Source: Nitriliruptorales bacterium
GTDB lineage: Bacteria; Actinomycetota; Nitriliruptoria; Euzebyales; Egibacteraceae
Assembly (NCBI GenBank): GCA_007119035.1
Contig: SKQL01000057.1
Span: forward strand, 1-56,351
Direction of reading: 5' to 3'
Length of the DNA stretch: 56,351 nucleotides
Each line of letters begins with the position of its first letter. The stretch's first letter is position 1. The notes under the pieces were generated by a model. The model had not been told where the DNA came from, made no database searches, and saw only the letters and a program-made list of their open reading frames with translations. Shown here piece by piece: positions 43,271 to 51,538 of the stretch. Position numbers and translations under genes: made by a program.

Positions 43271-43493
43271 CACCGTCTCCTACCTTGAGGTGCTTGTTCC
43301 AAAGTGGCTCCGGGACCAGGATCGCCTCCGCCCCCGTACGACGGCAGTACCGAACGTCCCGCCACACCTACCCGAAGGTCCCCCACGCGGTGGGGCTTGC
43401 GCCCTTCGTGTCGCACTGGGGCGACGCCCACTCTTGGCGCAGACCGTTCGTGGCCGGTGGGATCTGGCCGTCTGAGCACAGGAGCGATACGAG
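43271..43493. promoter_or_regulatory. Divergent promoter region of DevS/DevR operon and multicopper oxidase
   Basis: The 223-base gap separates the leftward PNPOx-SRPBCC-DevS-DevR operon from the rightward multicopper-oxidase/stress-protein genes. It contains CCCCAC-GCG-GTGGGG at 43381-43395, a short perfect dyad, and a CCGGGACCA half-like element near 43307. No complete DosR-type box is visible. I cannot place the -10 and -35 elements with confidence. Confidence 0.4.
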
Positions 43494-44813
43494 ATGACGC
43501 AAGCAAGTGGCTTCGCCCGCCTTTGGGCCGCGATCGCAGCGATCCTGGCGTTGATGCTGGGGGTGACCGTGGCGCTGACCTTCGGTGGGGGGCTCGGTGA
43601 CTCGGGTGGCACCGCGGCCGCGGAGACCGAGGCCGTCAGCGTGACATTGACGGAGTTCGCGATCGAGCCGGGCGATCTCACCGTGCCCTCGGGAGTGCCC
43701 CTGACGTTCGAGGTCGCGAACGAGGGGGCGACGCCCCACGATTTCGTGATCGAGGGCGTGGCTGCCACCTCGGTCCTCCAGTCGGGCGAGAGCGAGACGT
43801 TAGAGGTGGACGCGCTCGAGCCGGGCACCTACGAGGTCATCTGCGAGGAGCCCGGCCACGAGGGAGCGGGGATGGTCGGGACCCTGACGGTGAGCGAGGA
43901 CGGAGCGGCCGACTCCGGAGGCGAAGACGGGGCGGAGGCCCCGGCGGACGAGGAGATGTCGGCCGAGGAGATGGCGGCCATGCACGACGACCTCTCGGCC
44001 TTCCCCGCCGAGACCGAGGGGCAGGGCAATCAGCCGATGGAGCCCGAGATCGACGACGACGGGACGAAGGTCTTCGAGCTCACCGCCACCCATGTCGAGT
44101 GGGAGACGGAGCCGGGCGAGATCCGCGAGGCGCTCGCTTACAACGACCAGATCCCCGGGCCGCGGATCGACGTCGACGAGGGCGACGACGTGCGTTTGGT
44201 CCTGCACAACGAGCTCGAGGTGCCGACCGCCCTGCACCTGCACGGCCTCGTGCTGCCCAACGCGATGGACGGCGTCCCCGGCCTCACGCAGGACTCGGTG
44301 CTGCCCGGTGAGTCGTTCGACTACGAGCTGACCGTCGAGAACAGCGGCTCGCACATGTACCACTCGCACTTCGACTCCGCGAACCAGGTGCCATCCGGCT
44401 TGCTGGGCGCGTTCGTGGTCCACGGCGACGACGAGCCCGAGGTCGACCACGACATCGTGATGGTGCTCAACGACGGGCCGCTGGGTTACACGCTCAACGG
44501 CAAGGGCTTCCCCGCGACGGAGCCCCTCGTCGTTGACGAGGGCGACACCGTGCGCGTCCGCTATATGAACGAGGGGCTCGAGGTGCATCCCATGCACCTG
44601 CACGGGATGCCGCAGGAGGTCATCGCGCGCGATGGCTACCCACTCGACTCCCCCTATATCGAGGACAACATCCTCGTCGGTCCTGGCGACCGCATCGATG
44701 TCATAGTCGAGGCGACCGAGGTCGGCGCCTGGGCGTGGCACTGCCACATCCTCACGCACGCGGAAGGCCCTCACGGGATGTTCGGTATGGTGACCGCCCT
44801 TATCGTGGAGTAA
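43494..44813 (+). CDS. Cupredoxin-multicopper oxidase fusion, membrane-anchored or secreted
   Basis: A 439-residue exported copper protein. Residues 8-32 form one hydrophobic segment (signal or anchor). Residues 48-135 are a plastocyanin-like domain with type 1 ligands His82, Cys117, His122 and Met127. An acidic linker follows, then a two-domain multicopper oxidase with HLHG (248-251), HMYHSH (287-292), HPMHLHG (365-371) and HCHILTH...GM (416-429). It can oxidise a metal or organic donor and reduce O2 or nitrite. The extra cupredoxin could serve as an internal electron relay. It precedes a stress protein and a DUF411 metal-binding lipoprotein. Confidence 0.9.
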   Translation: MTQASGFARLWAAIAAILALMLGVTVALTFGGGLGDSGGTAAAETEAVSVTLTEFAIEPGDLTVPSGVPLTFEVANEGATPHDFVIEGVAATSVLQSGESETLEVDALEPGTYEVICEEPGHEGAGMVGTLTVSEDGAADSGGEDGAEAPADEEMSAEEMAAMHDDLSAFPAETEGQGNQPMEPEIDDDGTKVFELTATHVEWETEPGEIREALAYNDQIPGPRIDVDEGDDVRLVLHNELEVPTALHLHGLVLPNAMDGVPGLTQDSVLPGESFDYELTVENSGSHMYHSHFDSANQVPSGLLGAFVVHGDDEPEVDHDIVMVLNDGPLGYTLNGKGFPATEPLVVDEGDTVRVRYMNEGLEVHPMHLHGMPQEVIARDGYPLDSPYIEDNILVGPGDRIDVIVEATEVGAWAWHCHILTHAEGPHGMFGMVTALIVE

Positions 44814-44855
44814 CGCCCAGACAACGTCCCTACCGGACAGGAAGGACGCACGGCC

Positions 44856-45290
44856 ATGGCCAAGATCATCGTGGGAGTCGACGGCTCCCCGCACGCCCAA
44901 GCCGCACTGCAGTGGGCGGTCGAGGAGGCACGGCTCCGGGGCGCGAGCCTCACCGCCGTGTACGCGTACACGCCCTACTCCGCCGAGTTGTACGGCCTGC
45001 CGGGCGAACAACTCCAAACGGTCATCGACGAGGCCGATAACCAGGCCGAGGGGATCCTCTCCGAGGCTGTCGCAGCAGTCCGGGAGGAGGCCGGCGCCAT
45101 CAAGATCGACACTGAGGTGGCGAGGGGCGAGAGCGCCGCGCGCGCACTCGTCGATCGCTCGTCGGACGCGGACATGCTCGTGGTCGGCTCCAGGGGGCGC
45201 GGCGGGATCGCCGGGATGCTGCTGGGCTCGGTGAGCCAACAGGCAGCCCAGCACTCCCCCTGCCCCGTGACCATCATCCGGTCGGACTGA
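44856..45290 (+). CDS. Universal stress protein (UspA family)
   Basis: A 144-residue single-domain Usp. It begins KIIVGVDGSPHAQAALQWAVEEA and ends with the ATP-binding motif VVGSRGRGGIAGMLLGSVSQQAAQHSPCPV (G-2x-G-9x-GS), so it is of the nucleotide-binding class. AGGAAGGA lies ahead of the ATG. It lies one base before the DUF411 gene and 42 bases after the multicopper oxidase. Usp genes are common in DevR-type regulons, which agrees with the neighbouring two-component system. Confidence 0.93.
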   Translation: MAKIIVGVDGSPHAQAALQWAVEEARLRGASLTAVYAYTPYSAELYGLPGEQLQTVIDEADNQAEGILSEAVAAVREEAGAIKIDTEVARGESAARALVDRSSDADMLVVGSRGRGGIAGMLLGSVSQQAAQHSPCPVTIIRSD

Positions 45291-45291
45291 C

Positions 45292-45789
45292 ATGCGCACA
45301 CACACCCGACGCGGCGTCACGCGTGTCGCGGCACTGCTGCTCGCCCCGGCCCTGCTCGCGGCCTGCGGCCCGTCCGCCTCGGACGCCGATGGTCCCGTCG
45401 ACCCGCAGACGGTACTGGCCGAGGCGGACGATGTCGCGCACGTGTTCCGGTCCGCGACGTGCGAGTGCTGCGGTGCCCATGCCGATCACCTCGAGGAAGC
45501 GGGCTTCGAGGTCGTCGAGCACGTGGTCGACGACGTGAACGCGGCGAAGGCGACCGCCGAGATCCCCGAGCAGCTCTTCAGCTGCCACACCACGATGATC
45601 GGCGGTTATGCGGTCGAGGGGCATGTCCCCGCGGAGTCGATCGAGCGGATGCTCGCCGACGCGCCGCCCATCGACGGGATCGCTCTCGCTGGCATGCCCG
45701 CAGGAGCCCCGGGAATGCCCGGTGAGGTGGAGGCGCCACTCGACGTTCGTGCGTTCGTCGGCGGAGAGGACTCGGGCGCTGTCCGCTGA
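45292..45789 (+). CDS. DUF411 metal-binding lipoprotein
   Basis: A 165-residue DUF411 protein. An N-terminal signal with lipobox LLAAC puts the lipidated Cys at 25. The metal-binding cluster CECC (57-60) is followed by HADHLEEAGFEV, SCHTTMIGGYAVEGHVPAESI (97 onward) and GMPAGAPGMPG. DUF411 proteins occur with copper efflux and oxidase genes and are thought to bind copper outside the membrane. The upstream multicopper oxidase supports a copper-handling pair. It ends five bases from a convergent gene. Confidence 0.9.
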   Translation: MRTHTRRGVTRVAALLLAPALLAACGPSASDADGPVDPQTVLAEADDVAHVFRSATCECCGAHADHLEEAGFEVVEHVVDDVNAAKATAEIPEQLFSCHTTMIGGYAVEGHVPAESIERMLADAPPIDGIALAGMPAGAPGMPGEVEAPLDVRAFVGGEDSGAVR

Positions 45790-45794
45790 GGGCC

Positions 45795-46244
45795 TCACCC
45801 GGGAGGGTCCACCGGGAGCACGACGGTGAACGTGGACCCCACTCCAACGGTGCTGTCGAGCTCGGCGACGAGTCGGCCGACCCGCTCCGCGATGTCGTCG
45901 CGGATCGCTCGCACCTCCTGCATGGGGCGGCCCTTCGGGTCCTCGAGCTCCCAGTCCTCCATGGGGGTGGTCGTCGCGGGGCACGCCTCCCCGACATTGC
46001 ATCCCATCGAGATCAGGCGGTCCGCGCTGTCGGCGAGATCGGGAGTGAGCATTCGCCCGGGCGTCTCCGGGACATCGACGCCGATCTCGTCCATGGCGGC
46101 GATGACCTCCGGGTGCGGCCGCCCGGCCGGCTCGGTGCCCGCGGACGACGCCAGATAACGGCCTCCCGCGGCCTCGTTGAACAATGCCTCGGCCATCCGT
46201 GACCGTCCGGCGTTGTGCACGCATACGAATAGGACGTCAGGCAT
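45795..46244 (-). CDS. Low-molecular-weight phosphatase/arsenate reductase-like protein
   Basis: A 149-residue protein of the LMW-PTP/ArsC (thioredoxin-coupled) type: the CX5R loop CVHNAGRSR begins at Cys8, followed by ASSAGTEPAGRPHPEV, GVDVP, LISMGC and a helical end RDDIAERVGRLVAELD. GAGGAG lies six bases before the ATG at 46244. The last 17 residues, TVGVGSTFTVVLPVDPP, do not belong to this family and resemble the extreme C-terminus of a histidine-kinase ATPase domain. This hints at a past fusion. Substrate (arsenate or phosphotyrosine) is undecided; no arsenic transporter is near. Confidence 0.87.
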   Translation of the reverse strand: MPDVLFVCVHNAGRSRMAEALFNEAAGGRYLASSAGTEPAGRPHPEVIAAMDEIGVDVPETPGRMLTPDLADSADRLISMGCNVGEACPATTTPMEDWELEDPKGRPMQEVRAIRDDIAERVGRLVAELDSTVGVGSTFTVVLPVDPPG

Positions 46245-46400
46245 CGTTGCTCCTCGGCTGACTCGAACGCCAATGTAGCGCCGGAGCCCGCCTGCACCCA
46301 GGCCACGGACAGGCCCACCGAGGACTACATCACCGGCCGTTTCGGCTGACAACCTCCCGCGGGCATACTGCCGGTTGTCAGCGAGGAGAGGACATCCGGA

Positions 46401-46742
46401 GTGGCGATCATCGCCTGCCCTGCCTGCGGTGAGGACGAGGCCCTCGAGGGCACGCGGTCCGACGCGCACACCCTCGATGTCGAATGCACCGCCTGCGGTG
46501 CCGCGTGGCAGCGCCACACGGACCGACGGTGCGCCCTGTGCGGGTCGACGGACCTCAAGTACACCCCCCGCGACGTTCTCGAGCGATCCCGGGGAAACCA
46601 GCACACCCCCACCGGGCGCATCGACGCCTGGGCGTGCTACTCCTGCGGCGGCCGGGACGTGACGGGCCCGCATCCGGAGGCGGGCGACCCCGCGGACCTG
46701 CTGGGCGGCGACCTGCGAGAGGGCTGGGCCCGGCACCGGTGA
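46401..46742 (+). CDS. Small zinc-ribbon protein
   Basis: A 113-residue protein with four CxxC pairs at 6/9, 29/32, 44/47 and 79/82, spaced as two zinc ribbons, the second split by a basic region (RDVLERSRGNQHTPTGRID). It starts with GTG at 46401. I do not recognise a function; such proteins may bind nucleic acid or act as metal-bound adaptors. It is divergent from the phosphatase-like gene over 156 bases and has no gene directly downstream on its strand. Confidence 0.75.
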   Translation: MAIIACPACGEDEALEGTRSDAHTLDVECTACGAAWQRHTDRRCALCGSTDLKYTPRDVLERSRGNQHTPTGRIDAWACYSCGGRDVTGPHPEAGDPADLLGGDLREGWARHR

Positions 46743-46890
46743 CGGGACGGTCCTTGCCGTCCGCAGCGGACCACGGCGTCGAGTTGGCGCGCCAGGTGAC
46801 GTACTTCCTCACCGGCGACCGAGTGCGGTAGCCCGCCCGGTTTGCCTGGTTTACGCCACCCGACTTGCCCTATTTGCCCGTTTCCTTTCA

Positions 46891-46939
46891 GAGGTTTGTA
46901 GAGAAATGCTGCTTCAGGCGGCAATTCTCTACAAACCTC
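46891..46939. repeat. 22-5-22 inverted repeat (copy 2 of the hairpin family)
   Basis: Left arm 46891-46912, loop TTCAG, right arm 46918-46939. Twenty of 22 positions are Watson-Crick pairs, one is a T-G wobble and one an A-A mismatch. Compared with copy 1 (29767-29815), arm positions 13 and 15 changed on both strands together (A-T to G-C; G-C to A-T). The outer dozen bases GAGGTTTGTAGA are identical. It may act as a bidirectional terminator here. Confidence 0.92.
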
Positions 46940-46987
46940 AGGTCGGGAGGGGGACCAAACCTCGGGTAGGGAGGGATCGAACCTCGG
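46933..46987. repeat. Short direct repeats abutting hairpin copy 2
   Basis: AAACCTCAGGTCGGGAGGG (46933-46951) and AAACCTCGGGTAGGGAGGG (46957-46975) match at 17 of 19 bases, and a third partial unit GAACCTCGG lies at 46979-46987. The first unit starts inside the right arm of the hairpin. After copy 1 the flank AAACCTCTGGTGGG is similar, so the element may extend beyond the stem. Confidence 0.7.
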
Positions 46988-46994
46988 CGCGGAA

Positions 46995-47105
46995 TCAGAG
47001 CTCGGCACGCTCGAAGCGCCAGGCCGCCACGAGGAGGGCCAGCGCGGTGGAGGCCACGGTTACGGCCACCAGCTGGGTGAAGGCGAGGACGCCCTGGGAC
47101 GGCCC
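46995..47105 (-). pseudogene. C-terminal remnant of an ABC-2-type permease
   Basis: Leftward frame ending at 46995 encodes about 35 residues, including LAFTQLVAVTVASTALALLV and AAWRFERAEL before the stop. One hydrophobic helix followed by a WRFERxxL end is the usual finish of ABC-2 transporter permeases. The frame upstream loses membrane character and runs into the antiporter gene, so only the tail remains. Call by pattern only; a chance hydrophobic stretch is possible. Confidence 0.4.
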
Positions 47106-47127
47106 GGCGGGCCTCGACCCGCTCTCG

Positions 47128-48777
47128 CTACCCCACGGGTCCGTCCCCACGGCCGGTGAGCACCCCCACGGCGTGGTCCGCGGCTCGGTCGAAGGGTCGC
47201 AGCACGTACTCCGCACCCGCACGCTCGAACAACTCCGCGTCGGCTTCGGTATCCGCGGCGAGCGCGATCCCACCCTCGTAGCCGTGGTGCCGCAAGGCGT
47301 GGTGCAGGCCCAGTGCCGCGTCGCGGCGTCGGGCGGTGACCACGACCCAGCGCGTGGCTGCGAGGGGCAGCGCATCGGGGACCTCGGGATCCTCTGCGTC
47401 GCCGTACATCACCGGCACGCCGTGCTCCTCCCATCGACCCAGCACCGTGGGGTCGATGTCGACACCCATCACCGGAACCCCCGAAGACGTCAGTCCCGAC
47501 ATGATCGAGTCACCGAGGCGGCCGAGGCCGAACACGATCACCTCCGGATCGCTGACAGAGGACTCCGGCAGCTTGACCTCCTTGGCGCTTCGGCGTTCGA
47601 AGAGGCTCAACGGACCGGCCAGGCGCTCGAACAGCCAGCCCGAGTTGTAGATGAGGTAGGTCGACAGGCCGATCGTGATCAGCCCGACTGTGGTGATCAG
47701 CCCCACGATGTCGCCACCGATGTGACCGAGGCCAGCCCCCAGGGCGGCGAGGATCAGGGAGAACTCGCTGATCTGGGCCACCGTGAGCCCTGCGAGGAAG
47801 GACACGCGCTTGCGGTAGCCCATCGCCCCCATGATCACGAGCACGATCAGCGGGTTGCCGATGAGCACGAACACCGAGAGCACGAGGGCGGGGACGAGCA
47901 GCTCGCCGGCCTGGCCGAGGTCGAGCCCCACCCCGAGCTCGATGAAGAAGAACAGCACGAGGAAGTCGCGCAGGCTCGTGAGCCGGCCACCGATGGCTTC
48001 GCGGTACGGCGTCGATGCGAGGGAGACCCCCGCGAGGAACGCTCCCACCTCTTCGCTGAAGCCGAGCACGTCGCTGATCGCGGCAAGGGCCACCGCCCAG
48101 GTGATCGCGAAGAGGACGAGCAGCTCGGGGTGGTGGGCGACCCGGTGCAGCAGCGGTGGGATGACCCAGCGGGTGAGCGCGACGAGACCCCCGATCAGCG
48201 CCGCTCCCCGCAGTGCTACGAGCAGGAACTCCCTGCCGAGGCCGTCGGCGGTGACCGGGTCGCCGAACGCGGTCAACGCGATCATCACGAGCACCACGAC
48301 GATGTCCTGGACGATCAGGAACCCGATGGCGATCCGCCCGTGCAGGTCCTCGGTCTCGCGCTTGTCCGAGAGCAGCTTGACGATGATGATCGTGGACGAG
48401 AAGGTGAGCGCCACGGCGACGTACAACGCGGGCACCGTCGACAGGCCCAGTGCGAGCGCGATCCCGAAGCCGACCGCCGACGTGAACGCGACCTGCCCCA
48501 GTCCGGTGGCGAGCGCCACAGGGCCGACCGTGCGGATCAGCCCCACGTCGAGCTTCAGGCCGACCACGAACAGCAGCAGCGAGATCCCGATGCTCGCGAG
48601 CAACTCGATCTCGGCCGTCTCCGCCACGAGACCCAGTCCTTCGGGGCCGGCGAGGATCCCCGCTGCGATGAAACCCACGATGAGTGGCTGACGCAGACGC
48701 GCGGCGACGAGACCGACGAGCGCGCACAGCGCCAACACCAACGCGATCTGGTGGAAGACGCTGTCTATCTCCGGCAT
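47128..48777 (-). CDS. Monovalent cation:proton antiporter, CPA2 (KefB-like) with RCK domain
   Basis: A 549-residue membrane protein. About residues 5-385 make 11-13 transmembrane helices of the Na+/H+ exchanger fold (VGFIAAGILAGPEGLGL, LLLFVVGLKLD, FSSTIIIVKLLSD, GFLIVQDIVVVLV, EEVGAFLAGVSLA). The C-terminal RCK/TrkA-N domain (about 410-535) has VIVFGLGRLGDSIMSGL and VMYGDAEDPEV, which binds NAD(H) or other nucleotides to gate transport. It likely exchanges K+ or Na+ for protons. It is followed by the hairpin-bearing gap. Confidence 0.92.
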   Translation of the reverse strand: MPEIDSVFHQIALVLALCALVGLVAARLRQPLIVGFIAAGILAGPEGLGLVAETAEIELLASIGISLLLFVVGLKLDVGLIRTVGPVALATGLGQVAFTSAVGFGIALALGLSTVPALYVAVALTFSSTIIIVKLLSDKRETEDLHGRIAIGFLIVQDIVVVLVMIALTAFGDPVTADGLGREFLLVALRGAALIGGLVALTRWVIPPLLHRVAHHPELLVLFAITWAVALAAISDVLGFSEEVGAFLAGVSLASTPYREAIGGRLTSLRDFLVLFFFIELGVGLDLGQAGELLVPALVLSVFVLIGNPLIVLVIMGAMGYRKRVSFLAGLTVAQISEFSLILAALGAGLGHIGGDIVGLITTVGLITIGLSTYLIYNSGWLFERLAGPLSLFERRSAKEVKLPESSVSDPEVIVFGLGRLGDSIMSGLTSSGVPVMGVDIDPTVLGRWEEHGVPVMYGDAEDPEVPDALPLAATRWVVVTARRRDAALGLHHALRHHGYEGGIALAADTEADAELFERAGAEYVLRPFDRAADHAVGVLTGRGDGPVG

Positions 48778-48868
48778 GCCGCCTGTCGAGCCCCCATCGC
48801 TGCCTACGCCCGGTCACACCCTGCCCCGCGTAGCTTCCGGACCGCGGTCAGGGCTCAGCGCGGTAAGC

Positions 48869-51538
48869 CTATGCGTCCGCCGCCGATCCCGTGGTGATTC
48901 CCAGCGCAGCGTGCGCGGCCGCGAGCCTCGCGACGGGTACCCGCATCGGCGAGCACGATACGTAGTCGAGTCCCATCTCGTGGCACAGGTGGACCGAGGC
49001 AGGGTCCCCACCGTGCTCGCCGCAAAGGCCGAGATGGAGGTCTGGCCGGGCCGAGCGGCCCTCCTCCACCGCGATCCGCACGAGGCGCCCCACACCGGTG
49101 GGATCGAGCGTCCCGAACGGGTCGGCCTCGAGCAGGCCGCGCTCGAGGTAAGTCGGCATGATCCTCGCCTCGACGTCGTCGCGGGAGAAACCGAACGCCA
49201 TCTGCGTCAGATCGTTCGTGCCGAAGGAGAAGAACTCCGCCGTCTGGGCGAGTTGATCCGCACGAAGAGCAGCCCGCGGGGTCTCTATCATGGTCCCGAT
49301 CCGGTACGTCACGTCCACGCCCGCCTCCGCGAGCACCGCCTCGACCGTCTCCCGCACCCAACCCGCCACGAGGTCGAGCTCGCGGGCGGTGACGGTGAGC
49401 GGGACCATGATCTCGACCTGCGGGTCGCCACCGGAGCGCTTGACGTCCGCGGCCGCTTCGAGCAGCGCCCTCGTCTGCATCACGTACAAGCCCGGCTTGA
49501 TGATCCCGAGCCGGCACCCACGGGTGCCGAGCATCGGGTTGGCTTCGCTCCAGTACTGAGCGGCGGCCAGTAGCTCGCGTCCCTTGTCGTCGAGCTCGCC
49601 CTTCGCTTCGCTCACGAGGAGCTCGGCCGGGTCCGGCAGGAACTCGTGCAGCGGCGGGTCGAGCAGGCGGACGGTGACGGGCAAGCCGTCCATCACCTCC
49701 AGCAGAGCGCGGAAGTCGTCGCGCTGGACTTCGCCCAGTGCATCCAACGCGGCCTGCTCGTCCGCTTCGTCATCGGCGAGGATCATCCGCCGGACGAGCG
49801 GAAGCCGGTCCCCCAGGAACATGTGCTCGGTGCGGCAGAGGCCGATTCCCTCCGCTCCGAGCTCACGCGCCTTCGCCGCATCAGCGGGCAGGTCCGCGTT
49901 CGCGCGGACCCCCAGTCGGCGAAACACGTCCCCCCACTCGAGGAGGGTCGCGAACGCCCCGGTCGGTTCCGGCGTGACGAGCGGGACCTCCCCCCGGGCT
50001 ACGAGTCCCCGGGAGCCGTCGATCGAGATGACATCCCCCTCGGCGACCGTCACCTCACCCACGGTGAGAATGCGACGCTTGTCGTCCACCACGAGGCCGT
50101 CCGCGCCGCACACGGCGGGCTTGCCCATACCGCGCGCGACGACCGCAGCATGGCTCACCAGCCCTCCGCGGGCGGTGAGGATCCCCTCCGCGGCGATCAT
50201 GCCGTGGAGGTCGTCGGGCGCAGTCTCCATCCGGACGAGGATCACGGGCCGGCCCTCGGCGGCGCGGGCCTCCGCGTCGTCGGCGTCGAAGCAGACCTCT
50301 CCGACCGCCGCTCCAGGTGAGGCGTTGAGCCCCGTGGTCAGCACCTCGGGCTCGGCGGTCGGCTCGAACCTGGGGTGCAGCAACTGCTCGAGTTGAGCGG
50401 GCTGCACCCTGGCGACCGCCTCACGTCGGTCGATCAGCCCTTCCTCGGCCATGTCGACCGCCATGCGAAAGGCCGCGTGGGCCGTCCGCTTGCCGACACG
50501 GGTCTGGAGTATGTAGAGGCAGTCATCCTCGATGGTGAACTCGACGTCGCACATGTCCCGATAATGCGCCTCGAGGGTGGCGAGCGCGTCGGTGAGCTCG
50601 GCGGCGCACCGGGGGAACTCGGTACCGAGCTCGCTCAGATGACGGGTGCGCCGGATCCCCGCGACGACGTCCTCTCCCTGGGCACGCGGGAGCCAGTCAC
50701 CGTAGGCCCGCGGCTCGCCGGTCGCGGGGTCACGCGTGAACGCGACACCGGTGCCGCTGCGCGAGCCGAGGTTGCCGAACACCATCTGCTGCACGGTGAC
50801 GGCCGTGCCGAGGTCGTCGGCGATCCCCTCCATACGCCGGTAGTCCCGCGCACGCCGGCCGTTCCACGAATGGAACACCGCCTGCACCGCTCGGTGCAGC
50901 TGCTCCACCGGGTCCCGGGGGATCGCCTCCCCCGCCTCCCTACGGATCAGCTCGGCGAAGACCTTCGTGAGGTCGACCAGGCCATCGATGGGGAGCTCGG
51001 CGTCCTCGGCGACCCCCGCCTTGCCCATCTGGCGCTGCAATGCCTCCTCGAACAGAGCGCCGTCGACGCCCATGACGACCTTGCCGTAGAGCTGGAGGAA
51101 ACGGCGGTACGCATCAAAAGCGAACCGCCGATCTCCCGTCACCCGTGCCAGACCCTCGACGGTCACGTCGTCGATGCCGAGGTTCAAGACCGTGTCCATC
51201 ATCCCCGGCATCGAGTAGCGCGCGCCGGAGCGCACGGACAGGAGTAGGGGACGCTCAGGGTCACCCAGCCGACGGCCGGCGGTCGACTCGAGATGAGCGA
51301 GCGCAGCCCGCAGGTCCTCCCACAGCGTGTCCGGCACCTCACCATCGCGCAGGAAGGCCCGGCACGCCTCCGTGGTGACGATGAAGCCGGGGGGCACGGG
51401 GAGCCCGAGCCGTGTCATCTCCGCGAGGTTGGCCCCCTTACCCCCGAGCAGGTCCCGCTGGCTTCCGTCCCCCTCGGGGAAGGGAACGACCCAACCCTTC
51501 GGCATCGAAGGTGTCGTTGAGGTCGCTGTCGCAGTCAT
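48869..51538 (-). CDS. ppdK: Pyruvate, phosphate dikinase
   Basis: An 889-residue PPDK of normal length. The ATP-grasp domain at the N-terminus has GGKGANLAEMTRLGLPVPPGF and SVRSGARYSMPGMMDTVLNLG. The phosphohistidine domain has RGGLVSHAAVVARGMGKPAVCG with catalytic His463. The C-terminal PEP/pyruvate barrel has LCRTEHMFLGDRL, GTRGCRLGI, FSFGTNDLTQM and CGEHGGDP. It interconverts pyruvate + ATP + Pi and PEP + AMP + PPi. The residue two before His463 is Val where regulated enzymes have the Thr phosphorylated by PDRP. The ATG at 51538 has GGAG at good spacing; ATGs at 51550 and 51505 are alternatives. Confidence 0.95.
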   Translation of the reverse strand: MTATATSTTPSMPKGWVVPFPEGDGSQRDLLGGKGANLAEMTRLGLPVPPGFIVTTEACRAFLRDGEVPDTLWEDLRAALAHLESTAGRRLGDPERPLLLSVRSGARYSMPGMMDTVLNLGIDDVTVEGLARVTGDRRFAFDAYRRFLQLYGKVVMGVDGALFEEALQRQMGKAGVAEDAELPIDGLVDLTKVFAELIRREAGEAIPRDPVEQLHRAVQAVFHSWNGRRARDYRRMEGIADDLGTAVTVQQMVFGNLGSRSGTGVAFTRDPATGEPRAYGDWLPRAQGEDVVAGIRRTRHLSELGTEFPRCAAELTDALATLEAHYRDMCDVEFTIEDDCLYILQTRVGKRTAHAAFRMAVDMAEEGLIDRREAVARVQPAQLEQLLHPRFEPTAEPEVLTTGLNASPGAAVGEVCFDADDAEARAAEGRPVILVRMETAPDDLHGMIAAEGILTARGGLVSHAAVVARGMGKPAVCGADGLVVDDKRRILTVGEVTVAEGDVISIDGSRGLVARGEVPLVTPEPTGAFATLLEWGDVFRRLGVRANADLPADAAKARELGAEGIGLCRTEHMFLGDRLPLVRRMILADDEADEQAALDALGEVQRDDFRALLEVMDGLPVTVRLLDPPLHEFLPDPAELLVSEAKGELDDKGRELLAAAQYWSEANPMLGTRGCRLGIIKPGLYVMQTRALLEAAADVKRSGGDPQVEIMVPLTVTARELDLVAGWVRETVEAVLAEAGVDVTYRIGTMIETPRAALRADQLAQTAEFFSFGTNDLTQMAFGFSRDDVEARIMPTYLERGLLEADPFGTLDPTGVGRLVRIAVEEGRSARPDLHLGLCGEHGGDPASVHLCHEMGLDYVSCSPMRVPVARLAAAHAALGITTGSAADA

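Larger units (their letters stand above)
46743..47127. other. 385-base intergenic stretch with hairpin, short repeats and a gene remnant
   Basis: The gap lies between the convergent stops of the zinc-ribbon protein (46742) and the antiporter (47128). It holds hairpin copy 2 (46891-46939), two 19-base direct repeats with a third partial one (46933-46987), and the C-terminal codons of what looks like a lost permease gene (46995-47105). It seems to be a site of past rearrangement. I see no intact gene. Confidence 0.6.

Noticed and set aside
43271-43493. Possible DosR box in the promoter between the DevS/DevR operon and the oxidase
   Set aside because: Only half-like GGGACC and a different CCCCAC/GTGGGG dyad are present; the 20-base symmetric box is not there.
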